This document shows, piece by piece, positions 7,127 to 15,591 of a DNA stretch of 33,914 bases; the first letter of the stretch is position 1, and the number at the start of each line of letters is the position of its first letter. A program made the position numbers and the translations under genes. Below the pieces are notes generated by a model. That model made no database searches, was not told the origin of the DNA, and saw only the letters and a list, made by a program, of their open reading frames with translations. The stretch is taken from assembly GCA_027623995.1 (NCBI GenBank), contig JAQBUF010000038.1, positions 1 through 33,914 of the forward strand. The letters are read 5' to 3'. The DNA is from Nitrospirota bacterium. GTDB taxonomy: Bacteria; Nitrospirota; Nitrospiria; Nitrospirales; UBA8639.

Positions 7127-10100
7127 GAAGCCCTCCCTGTTGAAACACGAGTCGCACTGCAAGAAAGCTTCACGGTAAAGACCGTCCCATGGCCTTCTTC
7201 GCTTTCCACCAACAATTGCCCACCATGGCGTTCCACAATGCCGAGACTGACAGACAGACCTAAGCCCGTCCCCTCCCCGGTACGTTTTGTCGTGAAAAAT
7301 GGATCAAAAATATGTGGTCGAACATCAGCAGCAATACCCGACCCCGTATCGGCGACTTCGAGCTCACACATTCCCCCAACGACTTTGGTTCGCAAAGTAA
7401 TGGTGCCTCCTGCTTGCGTAGCCTGAATGGCATTGAGCAAAAGATTCGTGATGACCTGTTCAATCATATGGGGGTCGACAAACAGGGACGGCAAATCGTC
7501 GGCCAATTCTTTTTCTAACTGCAAGCCTTTTTCTATAATCGCATGATTCGTGAGCACCAGCACCCGATCCATGAGCACATTGATCGAACTCATGGTAAAT
7601 TCCGGTTCACGCTGCTGTGAGAAGTCGAGCAGTTGCCGGACAATCTTTTGGGCCCGCCGCAACCCGTCTTCCATGTACATGAGATATTCTTCTTGCCGTT
7701 CAGGAGCCAACGTCCCTTTCCGAATATTGTACAAACAGTTCAGGAGGCCCCCTAATGGATTATTGATTTCGTGTGCCACCCCAGCGGCTAATTTACCCAC
7801 GGATGCAAGTCGCTCGGTATTACGAATATGTTGTTCCATAATTTTTCGATCAGTAATATCGCGGGCAATCCCCAGAACCCCAACCACGGCGTCCTCATCA
7901 TTGCGAAGCGGCGACACACTCACCAACACCGAGCGACTCTCCCCGCTTCGGCTCATCACTTCCACTTCATATTCCTGTTTGACCGGCATATTCAAAATTT
8001 CCTTGAGACGTCGACCACGATGGCGTTTTGTCAATAGGGTTAAGAAGGGACGCCCCAGCAAGTCCTCTTTTTGATACCCCCAAATTTCCACCTTACTATT
8101 CACATAGGTGAAACACTGGTCGTGGTCCAGGGTATAAATCACATCATTGGCATTTTCCAAAAGACTTTCCAAATATACCTTCGTACGTTGGATTTCCAAC
8201 GTCCTCGACTGCACTTTATCCTCCAACTCCTCATTATATTGCTGCAGGCGTGCCTCCAGAAGTTTTCGCTCGGTGATATCACGAAGCTGCACCATCACCA
8301 CAATAGTCGCCTCCTGTTCCACTCGAATGAGATCCATTTCCACCAAAAGCACCCGGTGCTCAGCATCATAGACTTCGATTTCTTTGGTCAGGACTTTTTC
8401 CTCGCCAGAAACCACGGTGTGGAACGTCTGTTCGGTCGTCTCGTGAAAGGACTCAACCAACACTTTGGTCAGTGGGTGCTGAATCAACTGGGACTCGTGA
8501 TAACCCAAGACCTCGAGTTCCCGCTCATTCACCGCCACAATGATCCCATTCGCATCCACCATCAAAATCGAATCTGCCGAACGGTCAAACAACACCCGAT
8601 AACGCTTTTCCGACTGTGACAATTGATGCGTTTGTACGGCGACTTCCTCTTCCAGCTTTGTCGTATATTGTTCAATCTGATGCTGAAGCACTTTTCGTTC
8701 GGTCACATCACGCACAAAGGCTCGCGTATACACCAGTTCACCGGAAACCGAATCCACCAAAGCGGTCGAGTGAATTTCCACATCGATAAACGCCCCTTGA
8801 CGGGTCACAAACACCGTCTCCAAGGTTCCCTCCCGTTGGTATGGCAATTGCCGGACATAGTCCATAATTTCCGGTTGTTTTTCCGAGGGAACAATATCCC
8901 ACAAAAACTTTTTCAACATTTCTTCTAGCGAATACCCCAGTTTTTCAAGCTCAGTTTCATTCACATGGACAAATTGACCGGTCTTGTCGATCTGATGAAT
9001 CATTTCCGGAGACTTTTCGATGAGATCTCGATATCGCTCCTCCAACTGACGAATCTCACCCATCTGCGCGTTGAGTTGGGAAAAGGACTGCTTCAAATTT
9101 GTGGCCATTTTATTGAAGGCATTGGCCAAATCTTCAATTTCATCACCAGTCCGGAGGATCAAATGATGATCGAGATTTCCGCTGCCGATGCGCTGCACAC
9201 CATCGTTCAGTGATTGAATGGGACTCACAATCCGTCGTGCCACCACAATCCCCATCAACCATAACACCCCAAAGACAATGACCCCATACATCGCGACTTT
9301 GATCAGCATTTGATTTAACGGCGCATAGGTCTCCCGAGGGTCTTGTCGCACATAGGTCACCCAATGATGCCCACCAAAACTTTCTGGGGCCAAGGGCTCA
9401 CTAATGCGCAACCGCGCAAACCCCACAATGGAATCCTCCGCCCCATGAGAGTCTCGTTCGGCTTGAACCCAGCCCTCCGATGTTTGGGCAACAACCGAGA
9501 CAAGTGAGGGTTGAATGGCATGTCGCTCAAGCGAGAGCACAGGGCAGATGAGTGGAGTGCCATCACTCGACATCAGCATGGCATGACCCGTTGAACCGGC
9601 CGTGACCTCGGAAATGGATCGAAACAATGAATCGCGTCTCAACAAAATACTCACCGTACCCACCGCACGAACACGCTGTTCATCATAAATGGGCACCACC
9701 ACGTTCAAGATATGAGTGCCAAACGACGGATCAAAGGACAGATCACTCACATAGATTTGACCAACACCCTCATGGAACGCCGATTTCCACCAGGTACTCT
9801 CTCCATGGAAAAACTGCACCTGAGGCAACGAACTCAACACAATGGCCCCTTGATTATCCGTCACCAAAATCCCGAGATAGTCTGATTTTCGAATGGCATG
9901 CCAATCCATCAAATAGTTGGTGGCAATTCGGTTCACAAACATCGGAAAATCATCAGGATCCTGACGTTGTCGCCACCGTGCTTTCCACTCTTCGATAAAC
10001 TCTTTGATCTTTTCCGGCTCCCGCCCTTCATAGCTCCGATTGGCCCCCGTCACAGCCGATCGAATGAACGGAATGGTCGCCAATTGCTGTGCCTCATTAA

Positions 10101-10302
10101 TCCCCCGAGTAATCTGGGTTTCAATCTTTCTAGCTACCTCAACGGCAATGCCTTTAAAATTTGATCCACTGGTTTCGCGAAGAGCGCGACGCTCTTCAAC
10201 GTAGGTGAGAACCAAGGAGAGAAGGAGAGGGAGAAGGCCAACAAGAACCATCCCGAGAATGGTTTTACGTTGAATACTATGAGACCACTTCCACCGTTTC
10301 AT
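7123..10302 (-). CDS. Membrane histidine kinase: Cache, HAMP, three PAS, HisKA, HATPase
   Basis: Protein of 1059 residues. Membrane helices at 14-33 and about 333-354 enclose a 300-residue periplasmic sensor that looks like a double Cache domain. Next come HAMP (355-407), three PAS domains (about 423-540, 563-680 and 706-820) joined by coiled-coil linkers, HisKA with phospho-acceptor H844 in GVAHEINNP, and HATPase_c with N957, the DTGSGI box at 985 and a GEGTGLGL lid. Cache domains usually bind small extracellular molecules. PAS domains may add redox or ligand sensing, but no haem or flavin residues can be assigned by eye. It is coupled by a four-base overlap to the sigma-54 activator. The upstream region is the REP array. 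A TTGACA at 10378-10383 (minus strand) has no convincing -10 box, so the promoter is not settled. Confidence 0.93.
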   Translation of the reverse strand: MKRWKWSHSIQRKTILGMVLVGLLPLLLSLVLTYVEERRALRETSGSNFKGIAVEVARKIETQITRGINEAQQLATIPFIRSAVTGANRSYEGREPEKIKEFIEEWKARWRQRQDPDDFPMFVNRIATNYLMDWHAIRKSDYLGILVTDNQGAIVLSSLPQVQFFHGESTWWKSAFHEGVGQIYVSDLSFDPSFGTHILNVVVPIYDEQRVRAVGTVSILLRRDSLFRSISEVTAGSTGHAMLMSSDGTPLICPVLSLERHAIQPSLVSVVAQTSEGWVQAERDSHGAEDSIVGFARLRISEPLAPESFGGHHWVTYVRQDPRETYAPLNQMLIKVAMYGVIVFGVLWLMGIVVARRIVSPIQSLNDGVQRIGSGNLDHHLILRTGDEIEDLANAFNKMATNLKQSFSQLNAQMGEIRQLEERYRDLIEKSPEMIHQIDKTGQFVHVNETELEKLGYSLEEMLKKFLWDIVPSEKQPEIMDYVRQLPYQREGTLETVFVTRQGAFIDVEIHSTALVDSVSGELVYTRAFVRDVTERKVLQHQIEQYTTKLEEEVAVQTHQLSQSEKRYRVLFDRSADSILMVDANGIIVAVNERELEVLGYHESQLIQHPLTKVLVESFHETTEQTFHTVVSGEEKVLTKEIEVYDAEHRVLLVEMDLIRVEQEATIVVMVQLRDITERKLLEARLQQYNEELEDKVQSRTLEIQRTKVYLESLLENANDVIYTLDHDQCFTYVNSKVEIWGYQKEDLLGRPFLTLLTKRHRGRRLKEILNMPVKQEYEVEVMSRSGESRSVLVSVSPLRNDEDAVVGVLGIARDITDRKIMEQHIRNTERLASVGKLAAGVAHEINNPLGGLLNCLYNIRKGTLAPERQEEYLMYMEDGLRRAQKIVRQLLDFSQQREPEFTMSSINVLMDRVLVLTNHAIIEKGLQLEKELADDLPSLFVDPHMIEQVITNLLLNAIQATQAGGTITLRTKVVGGMCELEVADTGSGIAADVRPHIFDPFFTTKRTGEGTGLGLSVSLGIVERHGGQLLVESEEGHGTVFTVKLSCSATRVSTGRAS

Positions 10303-10411
10303 TTTGGTAACAATATCTCAGATGAAAACTATAAGTTCTTAATTTTCTAGAGAATTTTTTCAGGGAGACCCAACCCTTGTCAAGGACTGTAATGAATTAG
10401 ATAAAGAAGGA

Positions 10412-11267
10412 GGCAGTATGAGATGCTGCGGCTACAGGGGGAGAGGATTTTCCAACCACCACGATATCCTCAATCTATAAGTGTAGCTGCACAATCTTAT
10501 TGTGCCCTCTTCACTTCAAGCGTCTCAATGGCTACTGCCGCGCGAGGGAAGGCAGCATGAGATGCTGCGGCTACAGGGGGAGAGGATTTTCCACACCGTC
10601 CCGGCATCCCAAAGAGTGTAGCTGCACAATCTTATTGTGCCCTCTGCACGCGCATCAATGGCTACTGCCGCGCGAGGGAAGGCAGCATGAGATGCTGCGG
10701 CTACAGGGGGAGAGGATTTTTCACACCGTCCCGACATCCCAATTTAAGAATGTCGCTGCACAATCTTATTGTGCCCTCTTCGCTTCAAGCGTCTCAATGG
10801 CTACTGCCGCGCGAGGGGACGGCAGCATGAGATGCTGCGGCTACAGGGGGATATGATTTTCCCAACCACCACGATATCCTCAATCTATAAGTGTAGCTGC
10901 ACAATCTTATTGTGCCCTCTTCACTTCAAGCGTCTCAATGGCTACTGCCGCGCGGCGGGAGAGGCAGCATGAGATGCTGCGGCTACAGGGGGAGAGGATT
11001 TTCCACACCGTCCCGACATCCCAAAGAGTGTAGCTGCACAATCTTATTGTGCCCTCTTCACTTCAAGCGTCTCAATGGCTACTGCCGCGCGAGGGAAGGC
11101 AGCATGAGATGCTGCGGCTACAGGGGAAGAGGATTTTTCACACCGTCCCGGCATCCCAATTTAAGAATGTCGCTGCGCCATCTCATGGCACCCTCTTCAA
11201 ATGTCGCAATGGCCACTGACGCGTGGGAGAGGCAGCATGAGATGCTGCGGCTACAGGGGGGAGGATG
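10412..11267. repeat. Tandem array of GTAG-type REP pairs (six units plus a partial seventh)
   Basis: Six direct repeats start at 10412, 10551, 10681, 10821, 10963 and 11098. A partial seventh starts at 11231. Units are 130-142 bases long. Each full unit holds two short palindromes facing opposite ways: GCAGCATGAGATGCTGC followed by GGCTAC, and GTAGCT followed by GCACAATCTTATTGTGC. Read from the GTAG end, both are a GTAG head plus a seven-base-pair stem with a three-base loop, the plan of REP/SMAG elements mobilised by RAYT transposases. No RAYT gene is in the window. Open frames across the array are only translations of the repeat. The 1.1 kb between the kinase gene and secF holds this array, the degenerate copies described separately, and no gene. 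Confidence 0.9.
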
Positions 11268-11325
11268 CGAAGAAACATAGGGGAATGTGAGGGCGACCCC
11301 CAGGTCTTTCACTCTTTCATGCTTG

Positions 11326-11356
11326 GGCACCTGGCCTACTTCGCCGAAGTGGCTAC
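11326..11356. repeat. Degenerate GTAG-REP-like element near the secF end
   Basis: Read on the minus strand this begins GTAGCCACTTCGGCGAAGTA, a GTAG head followed by an imperfect palindrome with a three-base loop, like the elements of the array next to it but with a different stem. The adjoining GGCACCTGGCC at 11326-11336 recurs at 11452-11462 inside the secF 3' end. Confidence 0.5.
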
Positions 11357-11385
11357 GAAGACTGAAAGCGCTACCGCCCGCAGGC

Positions 11386-11418
11386 ATGAGATACGAACGA
11401 CGAGATACGAAATACGAG
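11386..11418. repeat. Heptanucleotide tandem repeat (GARATAC)n
   Basis: Four consecutive seven-base units (GAGATAC, GAACGAC, GAGATAC, GAAATAC) and a partial fifth end seven bases short of the secF stop codon. Such short tandem heptamers are common intergenic repeats in several bacterial groups. It has no coding value. Confidence 0.7.
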
Positions 11419-11424
11419 TTGCTA

Positions 11425-12342
11425 TCAGCTTCGGCTTAATAGCCGACCCTCGGCACCTGGCCACACCATGAGTAACGGGCTGGCCACAAAAATTGAGGAG
11501 TAGGTCCCAATGATCACACCAAGAAGAAGGGCGAATGAAAAATCGTGTAACACTTCACCGCCAAATAGAGTGAGAGGCAGTAAGACTAAAACCACCGTCA
11601 GCGTGGTCACTAATGTCCGGCTCAGCACCTGATTGATCCCATTATTGATAATGGTCAGGACGGAATCCTTGCGGCGACCCCGAAGATTTTCTCGGATACG
11701 ATCGAAGACCACGACGGTGTCCGTGAGAGAATACCCAGCCAACGTCAAGAGGGCCGTCACTACCAACAAGGTAATTTCAACATCTAACAGATAAAAAATT
11801 CCAAGCACGGCTAAGACATCATGAAACGTGGCGATGGCTGCAGCCACACCAAAGCGTAGCTCAAACCTGGTGGCAACATAGAGGATAATCCCAATTAACG
11901 AAATGGCAATCGCCAACATGGCATCCTGTTGCAGCCGATGTCCGATGGTGGGCCCAATTTCCGTGCTGGAATCCACGACAAATTTATTATTGGTAAATTC
12001 CTGTTCAAACACCTGAACGATTCGATCAGCGACTTTCTCCTCAATCGTCCCCTCGGTTTTCACTCTGATTAACAGCTTATTATCCTGGGCAAATTCCTGA
12101 AGCTCCGCATCATTCACACCATGCTTGCCTAACGCCTGGCGCGCGGCATCGATGGCGATGGGATTGTCAAATTTTAATTGCACCGCCGTTCCACCAGCGA
12201 AATCAATGCCGAGATTCGCTGCGCCTCGGCTAATCTGAATTACCGTGAGCAGCCCAAGGAGCACCAACACGCCTGAAATCGCCAGTGCGGCTTTGCGTTT
12301 TCCCATAAAATCAATGTTTGTTTTGCCAACGATTTCGAACAT
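11425..12342 (-). CDS. secF: Protein translocase subunit SecF
   Basis: Protein of 305 residues with the SecF layout: first membrane helix at about 18-38, the GIDFAGGTAVQLKFDNP periplasmic entry, a periplasmic domain, then five helices with the typical DTVVVFDRIRENLR and NQVLSRTLVTTLT segments. With SecD it forms the proton-driven accessory complex that pulls exported proteins through SecYEG, which matters here because many neighbours encode exported cytochromes. The ATG at 12342 is chosen because GAGGAG precedes it. A TTG at 12357, directly after the secD stop, is the alternative. The last 10-15 residues are encoded by sequence related to the repeats downstream, so the C-terminal tail looks replaced. 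Confidence 0.96.
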   Translation of the reverse strand: MFEIVGKTNIDFMGKRKAALAISGVLVLLGLLTVIQISRGAANLGIDFAGGTAVQLKFDNPIAIDAARQALGKHGVNDAELQEFAQDNKLLIRVKTEGTIEEKVADRIVQVFEQEFTNNKFVVDSSTEIGPTIGHRLQQDAMLAIAISLIGIILYVATRFELRFGVAAAIATFHDVLAVLGIFYLLDVEITLLVVTALLTLAGYSLTDTVVVFDRIRENLRGRRKDSVLTIINNGINQVLSRTLVTTLTVVLVLLPLTLFGGEVLHDFSFALLLGVIIGTYSSIFVASPLLMVWPGAEGRLLSRS

Positions 12343-12357
12343 ATGACTCCTCAACAA

Positions 12358-13995
12358 TTAAATACTTAGACTGTCGATTTTTTTCCGATTCACCAAGTCA
12401 AACACCACTTTGGTTCCGATAAAGGCGGTAAACAGATTAATCCCAATACCCAAACACAAGGTGACCGCAAAACCTTTGATGGGACCGCTGCCAAATACAA
12501 ACAGGGCCATCCCTGTAATCAATGTCGTCACATGCGAGTCCACAATGGTGAGAAAGGCTTTATCGTAACCGGCATCCACCGCCAATCGAATAGGTCGCCC
12601 CTGACGAAGCTCTTCACGGATACGCTCAAAAATAAGGACGTTGGAGTCGACCCCCATACCAATGGTCAAAATAATCCCGGCAATTCCTGGAAGTGTCAAT
12701 GTCGCGTTTAACCCTGATAAGGCCCCAAACAAACAAATGAGATTCAGCCCCACGGCAGCATTGGCCACAACCCCCGACAGGCGGTAATACACCATCATAA
12801 ACAGCAGCACGAAAAGTCCGGCGATCACCGTGGTTTTTAAGCCTTTTTCAATGGAGTCTCTCCCCAAAGACGGGCCAACCGTGAGATCCTGAAGGGTCTT
12901 CATTGGCGCAGGCAAGGCACCGGCTCGAAGGACAATCGCGAGATCATTCGCCTCATCCGTCGTAAACGCGCCAGTGATTTGAGCTCGACCACCTCGAATG
13001 CGTTCATTAATATTCGGTGCGGAATACACGGTGCCGTCGAGCACGATACCCATGCGTCGTCCAACGTTGGCACCCGTAATCCGATCAAATTCCTCGGCAC
13101 CCTTGCTATCAAAGGTCACGGAAACCATCGGCTCGCTAAAGTCACCAATAGAAACCCGCGCGTCCTGTAATACATCACCTGTCAAAGCCGCATCGGCAAA
13201 TACAAGCCATGGGCGGCTATACACAGGACGCCCCTCATCTGAAGCAATGGGCTCAAACAATATTTCTGAACCTTCCGAAACCTTACTGGCAAACTGGACA
13301 CGAAGAGCATCTTCCTGAGCTATTTCTACTTGAACCGGCAAGGCCAACCTCGGGCCATTATCTTCATCCACCATTTTGAATTCGAGGATCGCGGTAGATT
13401 GGATCAATTCCTTAGCCCGCTTCGGATCTTTCACCCCGGGTAATTGAATGACGATCTGATTTCGCCCCTGTCGTTGGAGAAGCGGCTCAGTGACACCAAA
13501 CTCGTCAATACGATTCCGAATAGTTTCAAGTGCCTGATTAATCGCCCCATTTTTAATGCGCTCAATATCATCGCTATTCAGTTCATAAACCAGGATTTCA
13601 CCTTCTTTCGAAGCCTGAGAATATGAAGGGTAGGATTCGCGGATCAAATTCGCGGTTTCCTCAACGTTGTCCACCCCGGAGAGTTCGATGGTGATATTCA
13701 CCCCGTCTTTTCTTGAGACCTCCTTGACCTCAATGCCTTTTTCGGCTAACAGATCTTTCATGGCTCTGGCCGAGCGATCTACGGCAATTTCTACCGCGCG
13801 ATCTTCCTCGACCTCTAAGACCATATGGATGCCACCTTGAAGATCAAGGCCCAAGGACACGCCACGCGGAGGAATGATCCACTTGAAATTATCAGGCAAC
13901 GAATCATGAATTCCTGGCCATGAGGGAATAGCCAAATACACCGAGAGGACCGTTAACACCAACACCAATAGTAGACGCGCTTGAACCTTTTTCAT
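12358..13995 (-). CDS. secD: Protein translocase subunit SecD
   Basis: Protein of 545 residues. An N-terminal helix (about 7-24) is followed by the SLGLDLQGGIHMVLEV signature, a large periplasmic P1 region (about 45-370), and a six-helix RND-type membrane domain with GMGVDSNVLIFERIREELR. It is the partner of SecF, using the proton-motive force to complete translocation after SecA. The gene ends next to secF and starts 19 bases after yajC, the usual yajC-secD-secF order. AAGG lies seven bases before the ATG. Length and motifs are normal for the family. Confidence 0.97.
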   Translation of the reverse strand: MKKVQARLLLVLVLTVLSVYLAIPSWPGIHDSLPDNFKWIIPPRGVSLGLDLQGGIHMVLEVEEDRAVEIAVDRSARAMKDLLAEKGIEVKEVSRKDGVNITIELSGVDNVEETANLIRESYPSYSQASKEGEILVYELNSDDIERIKNGAINQALETIRNRIDEFGVTEPLLQRQGRNQIVIQLPGVKDPKRAKELIQSTAILEFKMVDEDNGPRLALPVQVEIAQEDALRVQFASKVSEGSEILFEPIASDEGRPVYSRPWLVFADAALTGDVLQDARVSIGDFSEPMVSVTFDSKGAEEFDRITGANVGRRMGIVLDGTVYSAPNINERIRGGRAQITGAFTTDEANDLAIVLRAGALPAPMKTLQDLTVGPSLGRDSIEKGLKTTVIAGLFVLLFMMVYYRLSGVVANAAVGLNLICLFGALSGLNATLTLPGIAGIILTIGMGVDSNVLIFERIREELRQGRPIRLAVDAGYDKAFLTIVDSHVTTLITGMALFVFGSGPIKGFAVTLCLGIGINLFTAFIGTKVVFDLVNRKKIDSLSI

Positions 13996-14013
13996 TGATT
14001 GACCTTCTGGACG

Positions 14014-14340
14014 TTACCCTTCATCGGTGGTCCTCACCTTGGTAATATTTTCTCGCTGAATCTTGACCCGCGTATTATCGTCAATTTGCACGGTCGCCGT
14101 TTCTTTATCCAATCGGTTAATCGTTCCCCAAATACCAGAGGACGTAATGACCTTGTCCCCCTTCTTCAGAGCTTCAAGCATTTTCTTATGTTCTTTCTGC
14201 TTCCGTTGCTGCGGAAGAATCAAAAGAAAATAAAAAATCACGAAGATCAAAATAAAGGGAACGAGAGATAAGAGACCTGCGGGACCGTCCTCTCCCCCAC
14301 CAAGTCCTTGCGCCCATGCTACCGAAGACATCACATTCAT
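14014..14340 (-). CDS. yajC: Preprotein translocase subunit YajC
   Basis: Small membrane protein of 108 residues with one helix (about 21-41), a QQRKQKEHKKMLEALKKGDK linker and an SH3-like domain with the conserved VITSSGIWGTI. YajC associates with SecDF at the translocon. The ATG at 14340 is chosen because AGGAG lies eight bases upstream. A GTG at 14346 overlaps the tgt stop codon but is only two bases from that ribosome site. It is the first gene of the yajC-secD-secF group and is likely transcribed from tgt. Confidence 0.95.
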   Translation of the reverse strand: MNVMSSVAWAQGLGGGEDGPAGLLSLVPFILIFVIFYFLLILPQQRKQKEHKKMLEALKKGDKVITSSGIWGTINRLDKETATVQIDDNTRVKIQRENITKVRTTDEG

Positions 14341-14342
14341 AC

Positions 14343-15533
14343 TCACAACTCCTGCTCTTTCTGGGAACTCCCATTTCGGTCTGTCACACTCACGCTCACT
14401 TCCTCCACATAGGCCATGCTCCTCGGGGAGGCCTCTCGTGTGTGATAGAAATGTTCACGAAAGGCTAGGAGACGATCTTCTTGAATCGCCTCCCGTAATT
14501 GCTGCATCAGTTGGGCATAGTACCATAAATTGTGGATGGTATTGAGCCGAACTCCCAACATTTCATTCGACACAAAGAGATGCCGAAGATACGCGCGGGA
14601 ATACTTCTGACAAACTGGACAAGCGCATTGGTCATCGATCGGAGATTCATCCCGAGCATATTGCGCATTTTTAATCATCACACGGCCAAAGGTGGTAAAC
14701 AGCCACCCCGTCCGACCATGTCGTGAAGGAATCACGCAGTCGAACATATCAATCCCTCGGATGACGGCCTCGACCAAATCCTCGGGTAACCCTACGCCCA
14801 TGAGATACCGTGGACGATCTCGAGGAAGTTCCGGAATTGATGCGTCAATCATGGCCATCATGGCCAGCTTGTCTTCCCCTAAACTTAGACCACCGAGGGC
14901 ATATCCATCAAATTCAAGTTCAATAAGCGCTTGGGCCGCCTGTCGTCGAAGGTCGGCATCAAGGCCTCCCTGGACAATGCCAAAAAGCGCTTGGTCACTT
15001 TGTTGAGCCGCCTCTTTACATTGTCGAGCCCATTGCGTGGACCGTCTGACAGCCTCACGAGCTTGTTCTGCGCTACACGGGTGGGTGGGACATTCATCCA
15101 GGACCATCATGATATCGGAGCCCAAGGCCATTTGAATTTCCATGCACCGTGCTGGAGTCAACTCATGCATAGAGCCATCCAGATGCGACTTAAACGTCAC
15201 GCCGTCATCAGTAATACGGCGCAGGTCAGAAAGACTGACCATTTGGAAGCCGCCACTATCGGTTAAGATGGCACCGGACCACCCAGCAAAGCGATGCAAT
15301 CCGCCCATTTCAGCAATTAATTGATGTCCTGGGCGAAGATAGAGATGGTACGAATTGCTCAACATCAAACCAAATCCACAAGCTTGCAGCTCTTCAGGAC
15401 TAATTCCCTTGACTGGGCCAAGCGTGCCCACCGGCATAAACACAGGGGTCTCCATGATCCCATGTATTGTCGTTAATCGACCGGTTCTGGCCTGACAGCC
15501 GGATTCTTGATGCGAGATCGAAAATTGAATCAT
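14343..15533 (-). CDS. tgt: Queuine tRNA-ribosyltransferase
   Basis: Protein of 396 residues. It exchanges guanine for preQ1 at position 34 of tRNAs with GUN anticodons. Visible landmarks are TDSGGFQ with D92 (base-recognition aspartate), the VQGG and GGLSLGE substrate loops, the DMFDCVIPS segment with nucleophile D265, and the zinc site C303, C305, C308 and H334. All catalytic and zinc residues are present and the length is slightly above the usual 370-380. It ends three bases before the chosen yajC start. A tgt-yajC-secD-secF order is common in bacteria. Confidence 0.97.
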   Translation of the reverse strand: MIQFSISHQESGCQARTGRLTTIHGIMETPVFMPVGTLGPVKGISPEELQACGFGLMLSNSYHLYLRPGHQLIAEMGGLHRFAGWSGAILTDSGGFQMVSLSDLRRITDDGVTFKSHLDGSMHELTPARCMEIQMALGSDIMMVLDECPTHPCSAEQAREAVRRSTQWARQCKEAAQQSDQALFGIVQGGLDADLRRQAAQALIELEFDGYALGGLSLGEDKLAMMAMIDASIPELPRDRPRYLMGVGLPEDLVEAVIRGIDMFDCVIPSRHGRTGWLFTTFGRVMIKNAQYARDESPIDDQCACPVCQKYSRAYLRHLFVSNEMLGVRLNTIHNLWYYAQLMQQLREAIQEDRLLAFREHFYHTREASPRSMAYVEEVSVSVTDRNGSSQKEQEL

Positions 15534-15591
15534 AGAGTGGTCAAAATTGTAAAAGAGAACGCTTGATAGTCAGCATGCCACACCACATCAG

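Noticed and set aside
10412-11267. CRISPR array
   Set aside because: Units are 130-142 bases long, the parts between palindromes are themselves repeated instead of unique, and no cas genes are present.
10500-11387. Several open frames of 67-122 codons across the intergenic repeats
   Set aside because: Their products repeat the same cysteine- and arginine-rich words in step with the DNA repeat, on both strands, with no ribosome sites. They are translations of the REP array.
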